DNA from: Crambe crambe
Taxonomy: Eukaryota; Porifera; Demospongiae; Poecilosclerida; Crambeidae
Direction: 5' to 3'
NCBI GenBank assembly: GCA_963924555.1
Contig: OZ004595.1
Coordinates: forward strand, 6,442,599 to 6,506,598
Length of the DNA: 64,000 nt
Every line of letters begins with the position of its first letter. Within the stretch, counting starts at the first letter, position 1. Positions 49,371 to 61,649 of the stretch are shown here, in pieces. The notes under the pieces were generated by a model that was not told where the DNA came from, made no database searches, and saw nothing but the letters and a program-made list of their open reading frames with translations. Made by a program: the position numbers and the translations under genes.

Positions 49371-52300
49371 CTAAGTTGCTTCATCAGAGACTCTTTGATA
49401 GAGATAGAGGTAACCAAGATCCTTGGGAGGAGCCTTTGAAATGGCAACTTTATTATCATTATAGAGGATCCACTGTCCATCCTTGAGGATGTGGCAGACA
49501 TAGTGACCACACATGGTGGAGGTACCCATGTGACTCACAAATGCTATCAATTCATACTCTACAAGATAAAATACGGATGCTAACTAAATGCGTAGTAGCT
49601 TTAAAGAAGCTTACTTCCATTCCCATCATTGAAAACATGTTCAGGTGACTTGGGTTTATCTTCCTCCATTGGCTCAGATGGTTCCACACCACCTCCTGCC
49701 ATTTCATCAGGATGGTTGAACATCCACTCAACTGCAAGCTCCACACTGTTATTCTGGGGGATGGTTATGGGAGCAAATACAATGTCGTTATCATCCACAC
49801 AACAAAAATTGAATGAGGTTTTTCTCACAGTAGCTTTGAGGGCCTTGAGGGCTTGTTCTTTAGTAAAGCCTAAGCTACACACTGAAGTCACAGCCTCTTC
49901 TGAAGGCATTGCCCCAGATACAAATGGGGCAGAAAAGTCTAAGGTCAAGGAAGAGAATGTGAGAGTCCAGTGGCATAAGACTGCAGAATATACCTGGATC
50001 ACCCATATGCTCCAAGACCCAGTTCATGGCAGGCTCTACTCCACTATTATGAGTGTTAAAAACAGCTTTCTTGCAGCCTTCTCTATCAAAGCCCATAGAT
50101 ACTAACTGCTGTACTGTCTCTTCATTAATCTGCACTATAATACAACAGCCATTGGCACGTAAATTCCCTCAGCTCACATGTACATATGCACACACACACC
50201 TTCAGGAACCTTCTCAGCTTTATCTGGAGCATCTTCCTCTGGCAGCAACTTCTCTCCTGGTTGGATCCCTTTCCCCCTCAAATGAGACAGATCCAGAGTT
50301 TCAGGAACATCAATCAGTACATCTACATATTACAAGTCACCACCACATAACAATGAGATATCTACTCACTAGCAAGAACTTGCCATATTTCTTGGGAACC
50401 CAATCTTTGGTGAAGGAGAATTTTGCCATCTGTACCATCAGGTAGTCAGGGAAGGTGGAGAATCGCAGGGTCCTGGTAAGACAATGGTAGTGGCAATGGT
50501 AGGAAGTGGAGAGAGAGGTCTTACGTTTTGGCTTGACTCTTTTTCTTCAATGCCGAACTGTAAAAATCTTCCACTTCTTGAGGTTGTGCAAATGCTTCCA
50601 AGCAGATTTGAAATGGTACCTTGGCCCGCACAGTATCATCAGGATTACTACAAGCATAATCATATTTCAACTTTCTAGGAGTCCATCATTTGCCACTTAC
50701 ACTCTCTTCTTCTCTGCTTCTAACTTTGCCTTCTTCTCCTCCCAAAGTCGAACATCATCTATCAAACACCAGAAGGAACAATATAAACAGAACAGCAAAA
50801 GTTTCATCAGTAGGTGGAACAGACCTTTATTGGTGGCCATTTCCATTGGGACAGGCAATTGCAGTAAATAATCGGCACGTTTAGTGTATCGGACCATCCC
50901 TGACTCTACACATTCTACTCTGTCCTCAAATTGGAACCGGAACCAGTCCACAGGGTTCTTGGTAGTATCTGGATCTTCAGGCATGGGCTGGTTCTTATCT
51001 ATTGTAGCAAGCAAGTGGAGGAAGAACTCTTGGGCATCCTGAAGAAGAACTTCAACTGTAAAAAGATACAATTTAGCAGAGGAGAGCTGACCTGTTGTCT
51101 CATAGAGCTGAACTCATGGTGGTCCTTGCCAATAATAGCCTTAAACATACTGGGCCTTATTCCCTTTTGTTCCTACATAGAATGAATATGATACAGTCAA
51201 TCAATACTTTAAGAAGGGATGGCTTACTTTGGGCCGAGCATCCTCACTGCCATCTGGAGGTGTCTCAGGACGTTTGGAGTAGTCACCTGATAACAAGCCT
51301 ATTGCCAGCTTAGATCTGCAGAACATAAAGATGCACGTATGTAGAGGATTGGAAGGAAATCCTTTACATTTGTGCATTGAAGTCATAGGCAGGATTGACA
51401 GGAGCTTTTTCCATGGTTTCTTTGGCGGTATCATAGTACCTATAGAAATATTATTTTAATCAAAGAATGCAAATGAGAGTCAGCATTAGGGACCTCTTCT
51501 GGAAGAGTGGGAGAGAAAAGAGGACCTGCATGATTGAGTTGAGGTAGCAAGAATTCCCAAGATTATCCATGCCAGTGTAGCCGGGGCCATAACATGGGAC
51601 CAGCTCCTTTCCCGATTCCTGAATAATACTCCACTCTCCAATCCGCATGTTCATATCTATCTCCATCTCAGTCATAGTAGTGTCAGTCTGCAACAAACAC
51701 ACAATCACAACTGCCAACCCTGAACTCTACGACTACCAAAATACCTTGGTCATGAGAGCAATATCAATGCCAAAGTGTGCAAGGTGTTGAGCGAGAAGGG
51801 GGTCTATCACCATATCATCTTCATCATATGAAAACACATCAGCTCCGTCAGGTGTGATAGTGCCCAGTTTGACAGCAAGGGGGTATTTGGTCTTCTCATA
51901 GTGCTCCACTGCATGATTATTACCTCCAGAACCTGGGGATGGGCAAGTCAGGTAGAGGAACAAATACATCTCTGCTATAAGCCCCATCTCTATAAAGCTC
52001 ACCATCAAAGTATTTCCGACCACACAAAATGCTTCCATCAGTGAGGTTCATCCATAGGTTATTAGTCAAACCACAGACGACACATTTCCAACCACTGTAT
52101 AAACAACATTACTGGACATGACAGCATGACAGAGTATCACCAGACTTACCAGGGTGGGATTTTGACACCATTGTTCAATTGTTCCAAGTGTTCAGAATGC
52201 CTACATGCACAAGCGACATAGATGATGACGGAATAGAAAGACAAGAAAAAAAAATACTTTGAGTTTAGTCTTTCTCTGGCAGACCATGCAGAGATGGCTT

Positions 52301-52873
52301 CCCGTTCGCTAGCAGTACAGGATGACATCACTGCCTCCACAGAAGCTCGAATCTATAAGTCTGAATCATTAGTTACTTCTACTATTGGTTGCTGGCTAGC
52401 ACCTTTTCGGGGAGGTCATCACAAGGCCAGGGCACAGAGGCTAATTCTGGCATTGACACCACATCCAGTGCTTTGTCAATCTTGACTTTCTTCACCCCTC
52501 CATCAAAACCACCTTCTCCACCAATAGCAAGGCGAGTTGGTTTTTTAGCTTCTTCTTCAGAGGCCACTGAAGTTTCACTGGGTGATTCCTCACAGACTGT
52601 GTGTACTATGTGAAGGTACAAAGGGTCTTGTGTCTTGGAGAAGTGAAGCTGAATATGATTCTTGCACAGTCCCAGAAAGGAATTCAGGCTGATATACAGT
52701 CCATCCTCAGAAACCTATGAAAATCACGTGTATATTAAAGTTGTATCCATGCAAACATAATGACTTACAGGAGTATGGAAGCAATAAATGCATTCATCCT
52801 TGTACACTAGTACTCCATCGCTGCCAGAGGCCACGGTCACTTGATTTAACCCCTTACTTAAAATGACATCCAT
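49371..52873 (-). CDS. USP5: ubiquitin carboxyl-terminal hydrolase 5 (isopeptidase T)
   Basis: Deubiquitinase that disassembles unanchored polyubiquitin chains. Start at 52873 ([11 protein letters not shown]); an extra upstream exon cannot be excluded. Order: cryptic zinc finger ([20 protein letters not shown]), zinc-finger UBP ([53 protein letters not shown]), catalytic Cys box ([16 protein letters not shown]), UBA1 ([20 protein letters not shown]), UBA2 ([20 protein letters not shown]), and the catalytic His box ([20 protein letters not shown]). It ends [16 protein letters not shown] at the stop 49371-49373. USP13 is the vertebrate paralogue and cannot be excluded as co-orthologue. A 75-nt stop-free intron lies in UBA2. 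Confidence 0.94.
49754..49828 (-). other. 75-nt in-frame, stop-free intron in the USP5 UBA2 exon
   Basis: On the minus strand GTGAGA opens and CCCCAG closes a 75-nt segment that interrupts [18 protein letters not shown], the helix 2-3 region of UBA2. It has 25 sense codons and no stop, so its retention would insert 25 residues without a frameshift. Confidence 0.85.
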
Positions 52874-52992
52874 ACTTCGTTCTTCACCTGCATGCAGGAT
52901 CCGCCTGAAGCTAGCTGTATACTCGATCTATTAAGCGCGCATCTGAACTAGCAGTGACAACGATCCTTTCCCGATTATAACAGAAATTTAGT

Positions 52993-53508
52993 TTAGTCAG
53001 GAAGATCTTTTTTCTTTTTGTGTGCTCTTTTTGTTCCTTTAGCATGTCCTTCTGTGCTGCCAGTAGCACCTCCTGCTTCTCTCTCAGCACGTAACTTTTC
53101 TCCCTGTTCTGTGATGAATTTCATGAGAGAGGGACTGCGGCGAGAACACAGACGTACATCCTCTGCTGATACAGTTGTCCTTTTTGCATGCCTTGGGATG
53201 AATTATTTAACCTGATATAATTATCACACATAACTAACTCTCTTACTTGGCAAATAGTTCAAGATCATTTGCAAGCAACTCAGCTTGTTTATAGGTACTT
53301 TCAGTCAGAATAGCCACCAGCTCTCTGCTGAAAGTTGATCCCTCTACCTGGCTGCACACCTCACCCACGGTATAATGGAGAGCTGCTTTCAGTCTCTGAA
53401 CCACAAACAAAAATAACTACAACACAAGCTAGTGTTTAAAATATGTTTTACCTGTTTGCTCTCCAAGTCTTCTATGTCATCTCCGGCTTCCTGCTCTGTG
53501 GAAGACAT
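52993..53508 (-). CDS. CENPS: centromere protein S / MHF1 histone-fold protein
   Basis: Histone-fold partner of CENPX/MHF2, acting at kinetochores (CENP-T-W-S-X) and with FANCM in DNA repair. The ATG at 53508 (MSSTEQEAGDDIEDLESKQ); exons join to give QRLKAALHYTVGEVCSQV, FSRELVAILTESTYKQAELL, ANDLELFAKHAKRTTVSAED, VRLCSRRSPSLMKFITEQGE, closely matching human CENPS. It ends in a short Lys-rich tail (RAHKKKKDLPD) at the stop 52993-52995. Three short exons. Confidence 0.93.
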
Positions 53509-53665
53509 TGTTCGTTCATAGTTCCCGCCAATTCCACCTGCACGTGCATAGGGCGCGTAATTCGCGCGGAATATTCGGGCATGCGTATAAAATTTGTGTC
53601 TACGTGGCAAGACAAAGAGGGTGAAGGAAAGTTGGGTCCTTAGGTGTGTTTTTTGGTTTTTCAAG
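53509..53665. promoter_or_regulatory. 157-bp bidirectional promoter, CENPS/COPB2
   Basis: Head-to-head arrangement with 157 bp between start codons. It contains CACCTG directly followed by CACGTG (53535-53546) and is relatively GC-rich with CpGs (GCGCG near 53565). Confidence 0.65.
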
Positions 53666-56600
53666 ATGCCATTAAGACTAGACGTGAAGGTAAGTTCACT
53701 ATGATGTACCATAAGTAGATGGAGCACATTAAAGGGGAAAATGGATCGTGGTGCGCTATAATAAGAAATATGCTTCTTCTGTAGCGGAAGCTGCTGGCCC
53801 GCTCAGATCGTGTGAAGTCCATGGACTTGCATCCCAAGGAGCCATGGATGTTGGCCAGCCTTTACAATGGCAATGTCCATGTATGGAACTATGAATCACA
53901 AACACTGGTCAAGTCATTTGAAGTGACGGACCTGCCAGGTTAGTTCTGAAATATTTCTGATGGTGAGACTCAGGGTCCACCTCTTCTCTTTATCTCACCC
54001 TAAAGTGCGAGCTGCCAGGTTTGTAGTGCGCAAGAGTTGGGTGGTGGCTGGGTCTGATGATATGCAGATTAGAGTATTCAACTACAACACATTGGAAAAG
54101 GTCCACACATTTGAAGCTCACACTGACTACATTCGTGCCATCATTGTCCATCCCACCCATCCGTACATACTCACAAGCAGTGGTAAGTCCTAGAACTGCT
54201 GTGTGTAGGTCGTGTTTGGGTAGGTCATAATCATCGAAGAAGTATAGTAGGGGAGAGTGCATGGGTGGGAGTGTATAGCATGTTGTCATGGATATTGTGA
54301 CCATTTGATCGTTAGACGACATGTTGATAAAGCTATGGGACTGGGAGAAGAAGTGGCAGTGTTCTCAAGTTTTTGAAGGACACTCCCACTATGTCATGAT
54401 GATTGTCCTCAACCCTAAAGACAACAACCAGTTTGCCAGTGCCTCTCTGGATAGGACAATCAAGGCATGTACTAACTGATAGTCCAGAAATCAGTCTCTA
54501 TCGTAACAGGGTGGTGGATATTGGTCACTGAATTTTGTGCAGGTTTGGCAGCTGGGTGCCACTAGTCCAAACTTCACCCTGGAAGGACACGACAAAGGAA
54601 TCAACTGTATAGATTATTTCCAAGGCGGTGACAAGCCCTACCTCATCTCTGGGGCTGATGACAGGTGGGTATGATCAGCACTAGTTTCTTGAACATGCCA
54701 TTGATTGTCTTTATGGTTGTAATTCACAGGTTAGTGAAGATTTGGGATTATCAGAACAAGGCTTGTGTGCAGACTCTGGAAGGACATGCCCAGAATGTGA
54801 CAGCGGTGGCCTTCCATCCTGAGCTGCCCATCATTTTGACAGGGTCTGAGGATGGCACCATTAGGATTTGGCATGCTAGCACTTACCGCCTGGAGACGAC
54901 TCTCAATTATGGCCTAGAGAGGGTGTGGTCTATAGCGCACATACGTGGAAGTAATGATGTGGGGCTTGGTTTCGATGAAGGCAGTGTCATGATCAAGGTG
55001 AGTCATGATCAAGGATTAGGTTTATTCATTTCATTCATGTCATGGTGTGCGCTACAGTTGGGGAGGGAGGAACCGGCGGTCAGCATGGACAACAGTGGAA
55101 AGATCATCTGGGCCAAACACAGTGAGATCCAACAAGCCAATCTGAAGAATCTTAGTGACATTGAGATCAAGGATGGTGAGAGGCTACCTCTGGCTATTAA
55201 GGACATGGGAAGTTGTGAAATCTATCCCCAGACAATCTCTCATAATCCAAATGGCAGGTCAGTCCATGATGTGGTGGACTTGTACAGAGCTATAAAGGTT
55301 CAATTCACAAAATTTTTCTCCCCACAAGATTTGTGGTGGTATGTGGTGATGGAGAGTACATCATTTACACAGCAATGGCGCTTAGAAACAAGAGCTTTGG
55401 AAGTGCTCAGGAGTTTGTATGGGCAGCTGATTCATCAGAGTGAGTGGAGTGGAGTGGAGTGTGAGTGAAGTGTACTATGATTTATGGCTGACAGGTATGC
55501 AGTCAGAGAGAGTTCTTCGAAGGTCAAGATATTCAAGAATTTTAAAGAAAAAAAAACGTTTAAGCCGGAATTTGGAGCCGAGGGGATATATGGTGGCACA
55601 ATGCTAGGTGTGCGTGCTGCCAATACTTTGGCCTTTTATGAGTGGGAGAGCCTAGAGCTTGTGCGTCGCATAGAGATTCAAGTCAAACATGTGTGTGCCA
55701 TTGGAAGAAAATTTCTCAGACGAGTCGTTTATCTTTATCTTTGCAGGTATTTTGGTCAGACAGTGGGGAGCTGGTGTGTATTGCATCAGAGGGCAGTTAC
55801 TATGTCTTGCAATACAAGCCGGAGGCGGTGGCAGAAGCTCTGTCTACCAACCAGGGGATAGATGAGGATGGTATTGAAGCAGCATTTGAAGTGATAGGTG
55901 AGATAGAGGAGACAGTGAAGACAGGTCTGTGGGTAGGCGACTGCTTCATCTACACTAACTCAGTCAATCGTCTCAACTATTATGTGGGAGGAGAAATTGT
56001 CACCATCTCTCATTTGGATCGGTCAGTCTTTATAGAGAACTTCCACACTGGACAGTCTTCCCATCTCTTGTGTTGATGTTGTATAGACCTCTCTATGTCT
56101 TGGGATACATTCCTAAAGACAACAGAGTGTATTTAGGTGACAAGGAACTGGGTGTGATCAGTTACTCCCTCCGACTGGCTGTGTTGGAGTATCAAACTGC
56201 CATCATGAGAAAAGATTTTGATACAGCTGACAAGGTCTGCTCAAGTTTTTACTATTTAGTCATTGATTCAATTTTGTTGCAGGTATTGCCAACAATTCCC
56301 CAAGACCAGAGAACACGGGTAGCCCACTTTCTAGAGAAGCAAGGATTTAAACAACAGGCTCTTGCTGTGTCTACAGATTTGGATCACAAGTACATAAGTT
56401 CACCTATAAGCATAGCACTATTATCAACTCTTTATTTGTCAAGGTTTGAAATTGCAATGCAGTTGAAAGATTTGCGAGCAGCATATGACTTGGCAAAGAA
56501 GAGTGAGGTGAGGAATGTAGTGGTAGGTAGTATAATATGTCGTTATAGTTTGTTTACGATAGAGCGTAACTAAATGGAAGCAACTTGCTGAACTGGCCAT

Positions 56601-57483
56601 CAACAAATGTCAGTTTGGACTAGCCCTGGAGTGTTTGCATCATGCCCAGGACTTTGGTGGTCTTCTGCTTCTAGCTACGAGTGCTGGAGATGCAGGAACT
56701 CTGGAGAAACTGGGACAACTCTCTGCTGCTGAAGGACACAATAACATCTCTTTCATGGCAAACTTCCTTTTGGGTCGCTTGGAAGATTGTCTCGAGATTC
56801 TGATCTCAACTGCAAGGTTGCCTGAAGCAGCTTTTTTTGCCCGGACGTACCTGCCCAGTGAAGTATCAAGGTTGGTTTCAAACTCCTCCTCCCACATCCT
56901 GTTCATTTCTGTTCACGTTATAGAGTGGTCACTCTGTGGAAGGAAGACTTGGCCAAGACTAATGCCAAAGCTGCTCAGTCGCTTGCTGACCCCATGCAAT
57001 ATGAAAATCTATTTCCTGAGATGCAGCAAGCCTTGCAGGCAGAGGTGGCTCTGAAAAGAGAGAGGGCTTCTCTGCAGCCTGCAGCCAGTTATACAAGCAT
57101 CTTGGTATGTGCTATTCTAATACAGCATGGTGACGTAATTAAAGTTTTATTTCCTAATGTAGCGTCCCACCGAGAGAAATGTTTTCGAAGAATTAGCTCA
57201 AGGGAAACTTGGTTCAGTTTCAGTAGAAGTGAAAAAAAGTGAAGATGTAGTTACAAATCTCTCAAGGGAAGAGGTAAATTTGATATTTCCACATTCATGA
57301 AAACTCTAGTGAGAGGTCTCTTTCCCATAGGATTTGAACTTTGATCTTGACAATGAAGATTTGGATCTTGACATAGACACACAAGTGAGCATTAATAAGA
57401 ATCTAGGTATGCGGTAATCAACAACTTTCTTGCAGGGCATTGACCTGGATGCGGATGACGATGATTTGTTACAAGGAGACTGA
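53666..57483 (+). CDS. COPB2: coatomer subunit beta-prime
   Basis: WD40 subunit of the COPI coat, binding dilysine cargo tails on Golgi-to-ER vesicles. The ATG at 53666 (MPLRLDVK) is the conserved start. Six WD repeats are evident: [120 protein letters not shown]. Then the second propeller/coatomer WD-associated region ([40 protein letters not shown]) and an alpha-solenoid ([20 protein letters not shown]). The acidic tail ([19 protein letters not shown]) matches the vertebrate C-terminus in kind. Stop at 57481-57483; many short introns. Confidence 0.97.
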
Positions 57484-57588
57484 ACAAACTCATTTTAAAA
57501 AATTGAATATAAAAAAAGAAAACGCAAAAAAAATTGATTTAGCTCTTGTGATGATGAGTGGAGATCATGTAGCAGCAATCACAACAGC

Positions 57589-58143
57589 TTCTGACTGAAC
57601 TCTGTCATGATATCTCTGAGTGGCTCTTTGTGTTGGAGCACGAGACCATGTTCCTTCACCAGTTGGTCCACTATTGCAGCTTCTTCTCCACACTATGAAT
57701 TGGAATAGCTATATGTATGTGGTGGATCACATTCTGTTGGAGAAATACCTGAACTGTAATGGTGGACCACTGGTTGGGCTGTACTTCAATGTCCAACTGG
57801 TACTTTCTTGGTTGTGAAGTCCTTTTACCTCTTCCTCTCTGATGAGGAGGATGATACAAGGCCCGAGGGGGCCGGCGTTTAGTATCCCTCTCATTTCTCC
57901 ATTCTTTATGCATTACGAACTTTCTTTCCTTAATGATATTAACAGAAAGGTCGATAGGTGACTGCTAGCTGTTAAAATTTGTACCTGTTTCCATTCTTCC
58001 CTCTCTTGGTGGTAAGAATCTCTATCTCTCTGATTGCGCTCTATCAAGCTGAAGAACCCGTGTGCTTTATTTAAGCCAGGGAAAGATTGCTTCTCGCCCT
58101 GTTCTCCTCCACTGCACTCAAACCACTCCTCCCTCTTCTCCAT
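57589..58143 (-). CDS. UPF0561 / C2orf68-like small protein
   Basis: Uncharacterised conserved protein. The ATG at 58143 (MEKREEWFECSGGEQ) starts 45 bp after the CDKAL1 stop. Splicing 58143 down to about 57986, then about 57931-57756, then about 57700 to the stop 57589-57591 gives NKAHGFFSLIERNQRDRDSY, RRPPRALYHPPHQRGRGK, YQLDIEVQPNQWSTITVQ and CGEEAAIVDQLVKEHGLVLQ, ending FSQKLL. The order (HGF..IxRNQ.xRDxY, Arg/Pro-rich linker, a beta-rich 'LxxEVxxxxxSTIxV' block, final helix) follows human C2orf68 as I remember it. About 135 residues. Function unknown. Confidence 0.6.
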
Positions 58144-58188
58144 ACGGTACGACGCTCTATTGAGTGGGCGTGGTTTGTCTTTCTGCTT

Positions 58189-60619
58189 TCATAGTGACCA
58201 ATAATTATTGTGATGAACAAAACGTATAAATAATGCCAGAGATACAATAACTGCTGCTATTGTCAGCAGAATAATATCTAGACCTCCTAAAATCTTTTTA
58301 ATAGGTGGTTGATGTTGCTGGAAGTGCAGTGACAGCTTCTTTGATTTCCATGACTGCACGCCACTCACATGGCCTGGGCTCAGGGGAAGAGGGCGTGGCA
58401 CTACATGAAGCAGCGAATTCTTTACTACTCTCCCTTTCAAGAAATGCTTTCCAGTGATTGTAATGTCCACTTCAAACATCTTTCCTAACAACGTTGGATC
58501 CTTTGGGATCAGTACCTGCAGCACATGCACACAACATTACAACATCCACCAGAGATTCTATGAAGTCCGTTACCTGTTCATAGAACTTGTTGTGAGCAAC
58601 ATAGTGCTGCTGGTCGTGAGATAGTTCAGTGGAGAGTACCATTTGTCTCTCTCCCACCTTGTGTCCATATGGTTCATAGGAATGAAATAAATGTGACAGT
58701 GCTCGAGACCGCTCCTTGACCTCATGTGTGGGTATCCTATGCATTCTAGCTGCAGGGGTACCTGGACGAGGGTAAAATTGATTGATGAACAGACTTGGAA
58801 ACTTGTAACATTCAACCAATTCAAGCGTTTCAGTAAAATCCTGGGAAAAGAAGAGGATTTTTCAACACAAATTGAGTATTGAGAACAAGACGTCACCTCT
58901 TTAGTCTCTGTTGGAAAGCCACAAATGATATCTGTTGCAATGTTTATGCCTGGAACTCTGTCAAACAAATACACAAATGGCATAGACCATCTCTTCATGG
59001 AAGGGAATAATTGTGGTAGGATCCACATTATTTTTACAAGCTTCACCTTTCTTTGAGGAAATCCACTAATTCTTTAAAATCTCCCGAAGTGTATTCTCTC
59101 TTCATGTCACCAAGGACCTTATCAGAGCCACTCTGCACAGGGATATGCAGGAATGAGTACACTCTGGGATGACTCAGAATGGCTGCCATAGCCTATGGAG
59201 AGAACAGAACCAGGGATCAATCCCTTCATCCGAGGGTCCTAATAATCCTACCTCCATGTGTTGCATGATGTAGGGAGGGTTGGTCATGCCCAGACGCAAC
59301 ATACAGCCGTCAGGAATCACACGCACCAACTTCCACAAGAGTTCAGGTAGTGTGACGCCAATGTCATGACCATATGCTCCCAAGTCTTCACTGGTAAGCC
59401 ACACCTCCACCACACCCTCTGCAAAGCAGGATGGAAAGTTGGAGTGTGCCAATATCAGCACTCACCTTGGAATGCTTGTTGTGCTCTAGTCACTATCTCC
59501 TCGGGCTGGTAACTGCCCAGATCACCACGAGCATGCTTAGTCTTGCAGTAAGTGCATTGGTTAAGGCAACTATCCAATACAAAATGAATTAACCACTTAT
59601 TCACAAATCATCAACTTACCCAGTACTGATCGCAATGATTTCAATCAATGGGTTCTTTCTAATTTTAGGCAAATCCAGTGGAGCTCCACCCATTTTACGA
59701 CCTTTCTCCTTACGTTGTCCAAAGAGTCTAACACTCCTTCCTTGCAATGTTTCCTCTACTACTTCCACTACACGATCAATCTGCTGCACCTGATGCAATT
59801 GCCATGACAACATTAAAAACTTGTTAAAAAACCACCATCTGAAATGGCTAAAATTTTGTGATCAAATTTAGGTTCTAACATCATGCTGAATTACATATGT
59901 ATTAGTCTTTGAAAAAAATTGCTATAAACTTCTGAAGTTATAGACTTGGTAAATAAATTTGCACATAAATATTTACCCCAATTACAGAGAGACCCTGTAT
60001 GTCAGAATGCTTCCGTTGGCCCTGTGGTACACAACCAGCTATCACCAGGGGTTTCCCCAGCTCCTTCCCCTTGCGAATTGAATTCTTAAGACTGTCTTCA
60101 GATGGCCCTTTCACAGTGCAGCTATTGAGCAGCCACAGATCAGCACTGAGGGGAGAATCTAAAAGAAAATTGAATCTTAAATAAACCAATAGGGTTACAA
60201 CTATGTCAAATTGATATGAAGTAGAAATGCCTCAAATCGAAGCTTGCACTGTTGTGGTTTTCATTATACACCATCAATATTCTCTTCCCCCCAAATTTTT
60301 TTTATGAACAGGAAATGTTGGGAGATTGTACAACAATCACACAGTGTATAGAACCTGTGATGGTGTATCCACTGGCAGCAAGTAAGCCAGCCATGTATTC
60401 CCCATCACTGTTGTTATGAGAACATCCCCATGTTTTGATGTAGATGGACTGAGTGCCAGGGATAAAACTCTCAGCCACTGGCTTATTCCTCGAGGGATTG
60501 AATTTCCTCCTCAAAGCTCTAGGGAGAACTTTGTTTTCTGATCGCAGGCGATCTAATAATCCCACGTCTTCAGGTCCTACACAATCTTCTATATCTACCT
60601 CAGTTCCACAATCAGCCAT
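58189..60619 (-). CDS. CDKAL1: CDKAL1, tRNA-A37 threonylcarbamoyladenosine methylthiotransferase
   Basis: Radical-SAM methylthiotransferase making ms2t6A37 in tRNA-Lys(UUU). The ATG at 60619 ([15 protein letters not shown]). Order: MTTase domain with Fe-S cysteines in [32 protein letters not shown] and [10 protein letters not shown]; radical-SAM CxxxCxxC in [103 protein letters not shown] domain ([12 protein letters not shown]...HFLKGRVV). The C-terminal hydrophobic helix ([20 protein letters not shown]) is the ER tail anchor known for animal CDKAL1. Stop 58189-58191. A short stretch near 59830-59950 in an intron resembles the family A repeat. Confidence 0.96.
59820..59960. repeat. possible degenerate family A repeat copy in CDKAL1 intron
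   Basis: AAATGGCTAAAATTTTGTG, AACATCATGCTGAATTACAT and AAGTTATAGACTTGG resemble, in reverse-shuffled form, parts of the repeat unit at 16309-16835 and 34230-34893. The match is weak. Confidence 0.4.
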
Positions 60620-60751
60620 GATTAAAATGCCACGCTGTTATCCTTGAAGCGCTTTATTTAGAGTAATAGGAGGGGCTCGCGACCTTATAAGTACACACAT
60701 GTCAATCCCCCGCAAGGGCTTAATGATAAGATGCTTTAGTATCCATTTCTG

Positions 60752-61448
60752 ATGCGAATGGCGAGTAGTAGCACAGGTGAAAAGACATACAGATGCGAGG
60801 ACTGCAGCTGTGAGGATTATGTGATCGTAGAAGTAGAAGACACCAATGCAGCGGCAGCAGCAAGTTCAGAGAGCAGCACAGGTCCAGCAACGTCAGAACA
60901 AAGACAGAGAAGAAGTTTATCCGCAGATCCTACTAAAGATATTTTAAGCATAGACTCTGGATTTTCAGATAAATCCTCACTCGCATGCAGTCCCGAGACA
61001 GAGTCCAAAGACACGGACTTGGTAAATCCATTATAGTATAGTTGTATTCATTCCAAACCACAATGGGTTGCTATTGTGCATTGCTGTCACTGAATGAATG
61101 GGGCTAATATCCTTTATTTGGTGTCCAGCATATATAATTATTGGACGGCACTAGCTTCCCCTCCCTCCCTCTCCCCTAGCGCATTATCAGTTGTACAACT
61201 TATTAATGGTGCTTCCCAGTGTGTACAGATATGTATTTTTAAAAAGTGAGGACATTTTTCATTACTGACTCCATAATAAAATTTTTATTTACATGAGGTT
61301 GATTGTTTTGGTTTTGTAGGAAGCAGATGGGTGGTACATAGTACAAAAGAACGATGATCGACCACAGGGTCTCTATGGTTACAGATTTGTAGATTATGAT
61401 GATAGGGAAGCTGAAGGCAACATTCATATCACTGATGATGACCTCTAA
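60752..61448 (+). CDS. unrecognised small acidic protein, two exons
   Basis: I do not recognise this gene. Exon 1 from the ATG at 60752 (MRMASSSTGEKTYRCEDCSC; a second in-frame ATG two codons on) ends at a GTAAAT donor after KDTDL (61021). Exon 2 begins after TTTTGTAG at 61321 and runs to TAA 61446-61448, phase 0. The predicted protein is about 130 residues: a Cys/acidic start, an Ala/Ser/Thr-rich low-complexity middle, LSIDSGFSDKSSLACSPE (phosphorylation-site-like), and a conserved-looking C-terminus EADGWYIVQKNDDRPQGLYG ending in acidic DDDL. D-G-W-Y-I-V fits the LC3-interacting core W-x-x-[LIV] with acidic residues before it. The 300-nt intron shows nothing else. Confidence 0.55.
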
Positions 61449-61649
61449 ACCAATATTTCATGTCTGTCTGTCTGTATTGTATGTCTCTCACTGTTCACAA
61501 TAATTATATGTGCTGCATAAAAAACATGTGATTTGCAAGACGATTCATTGATCCTTGAATTTTGAAATACTGACATCATTTTAGTGAACAATGCAGAATG
61601 CCAGCTGTCTATTGTATATATGAATAATGACACCCATTCATGAATACGA

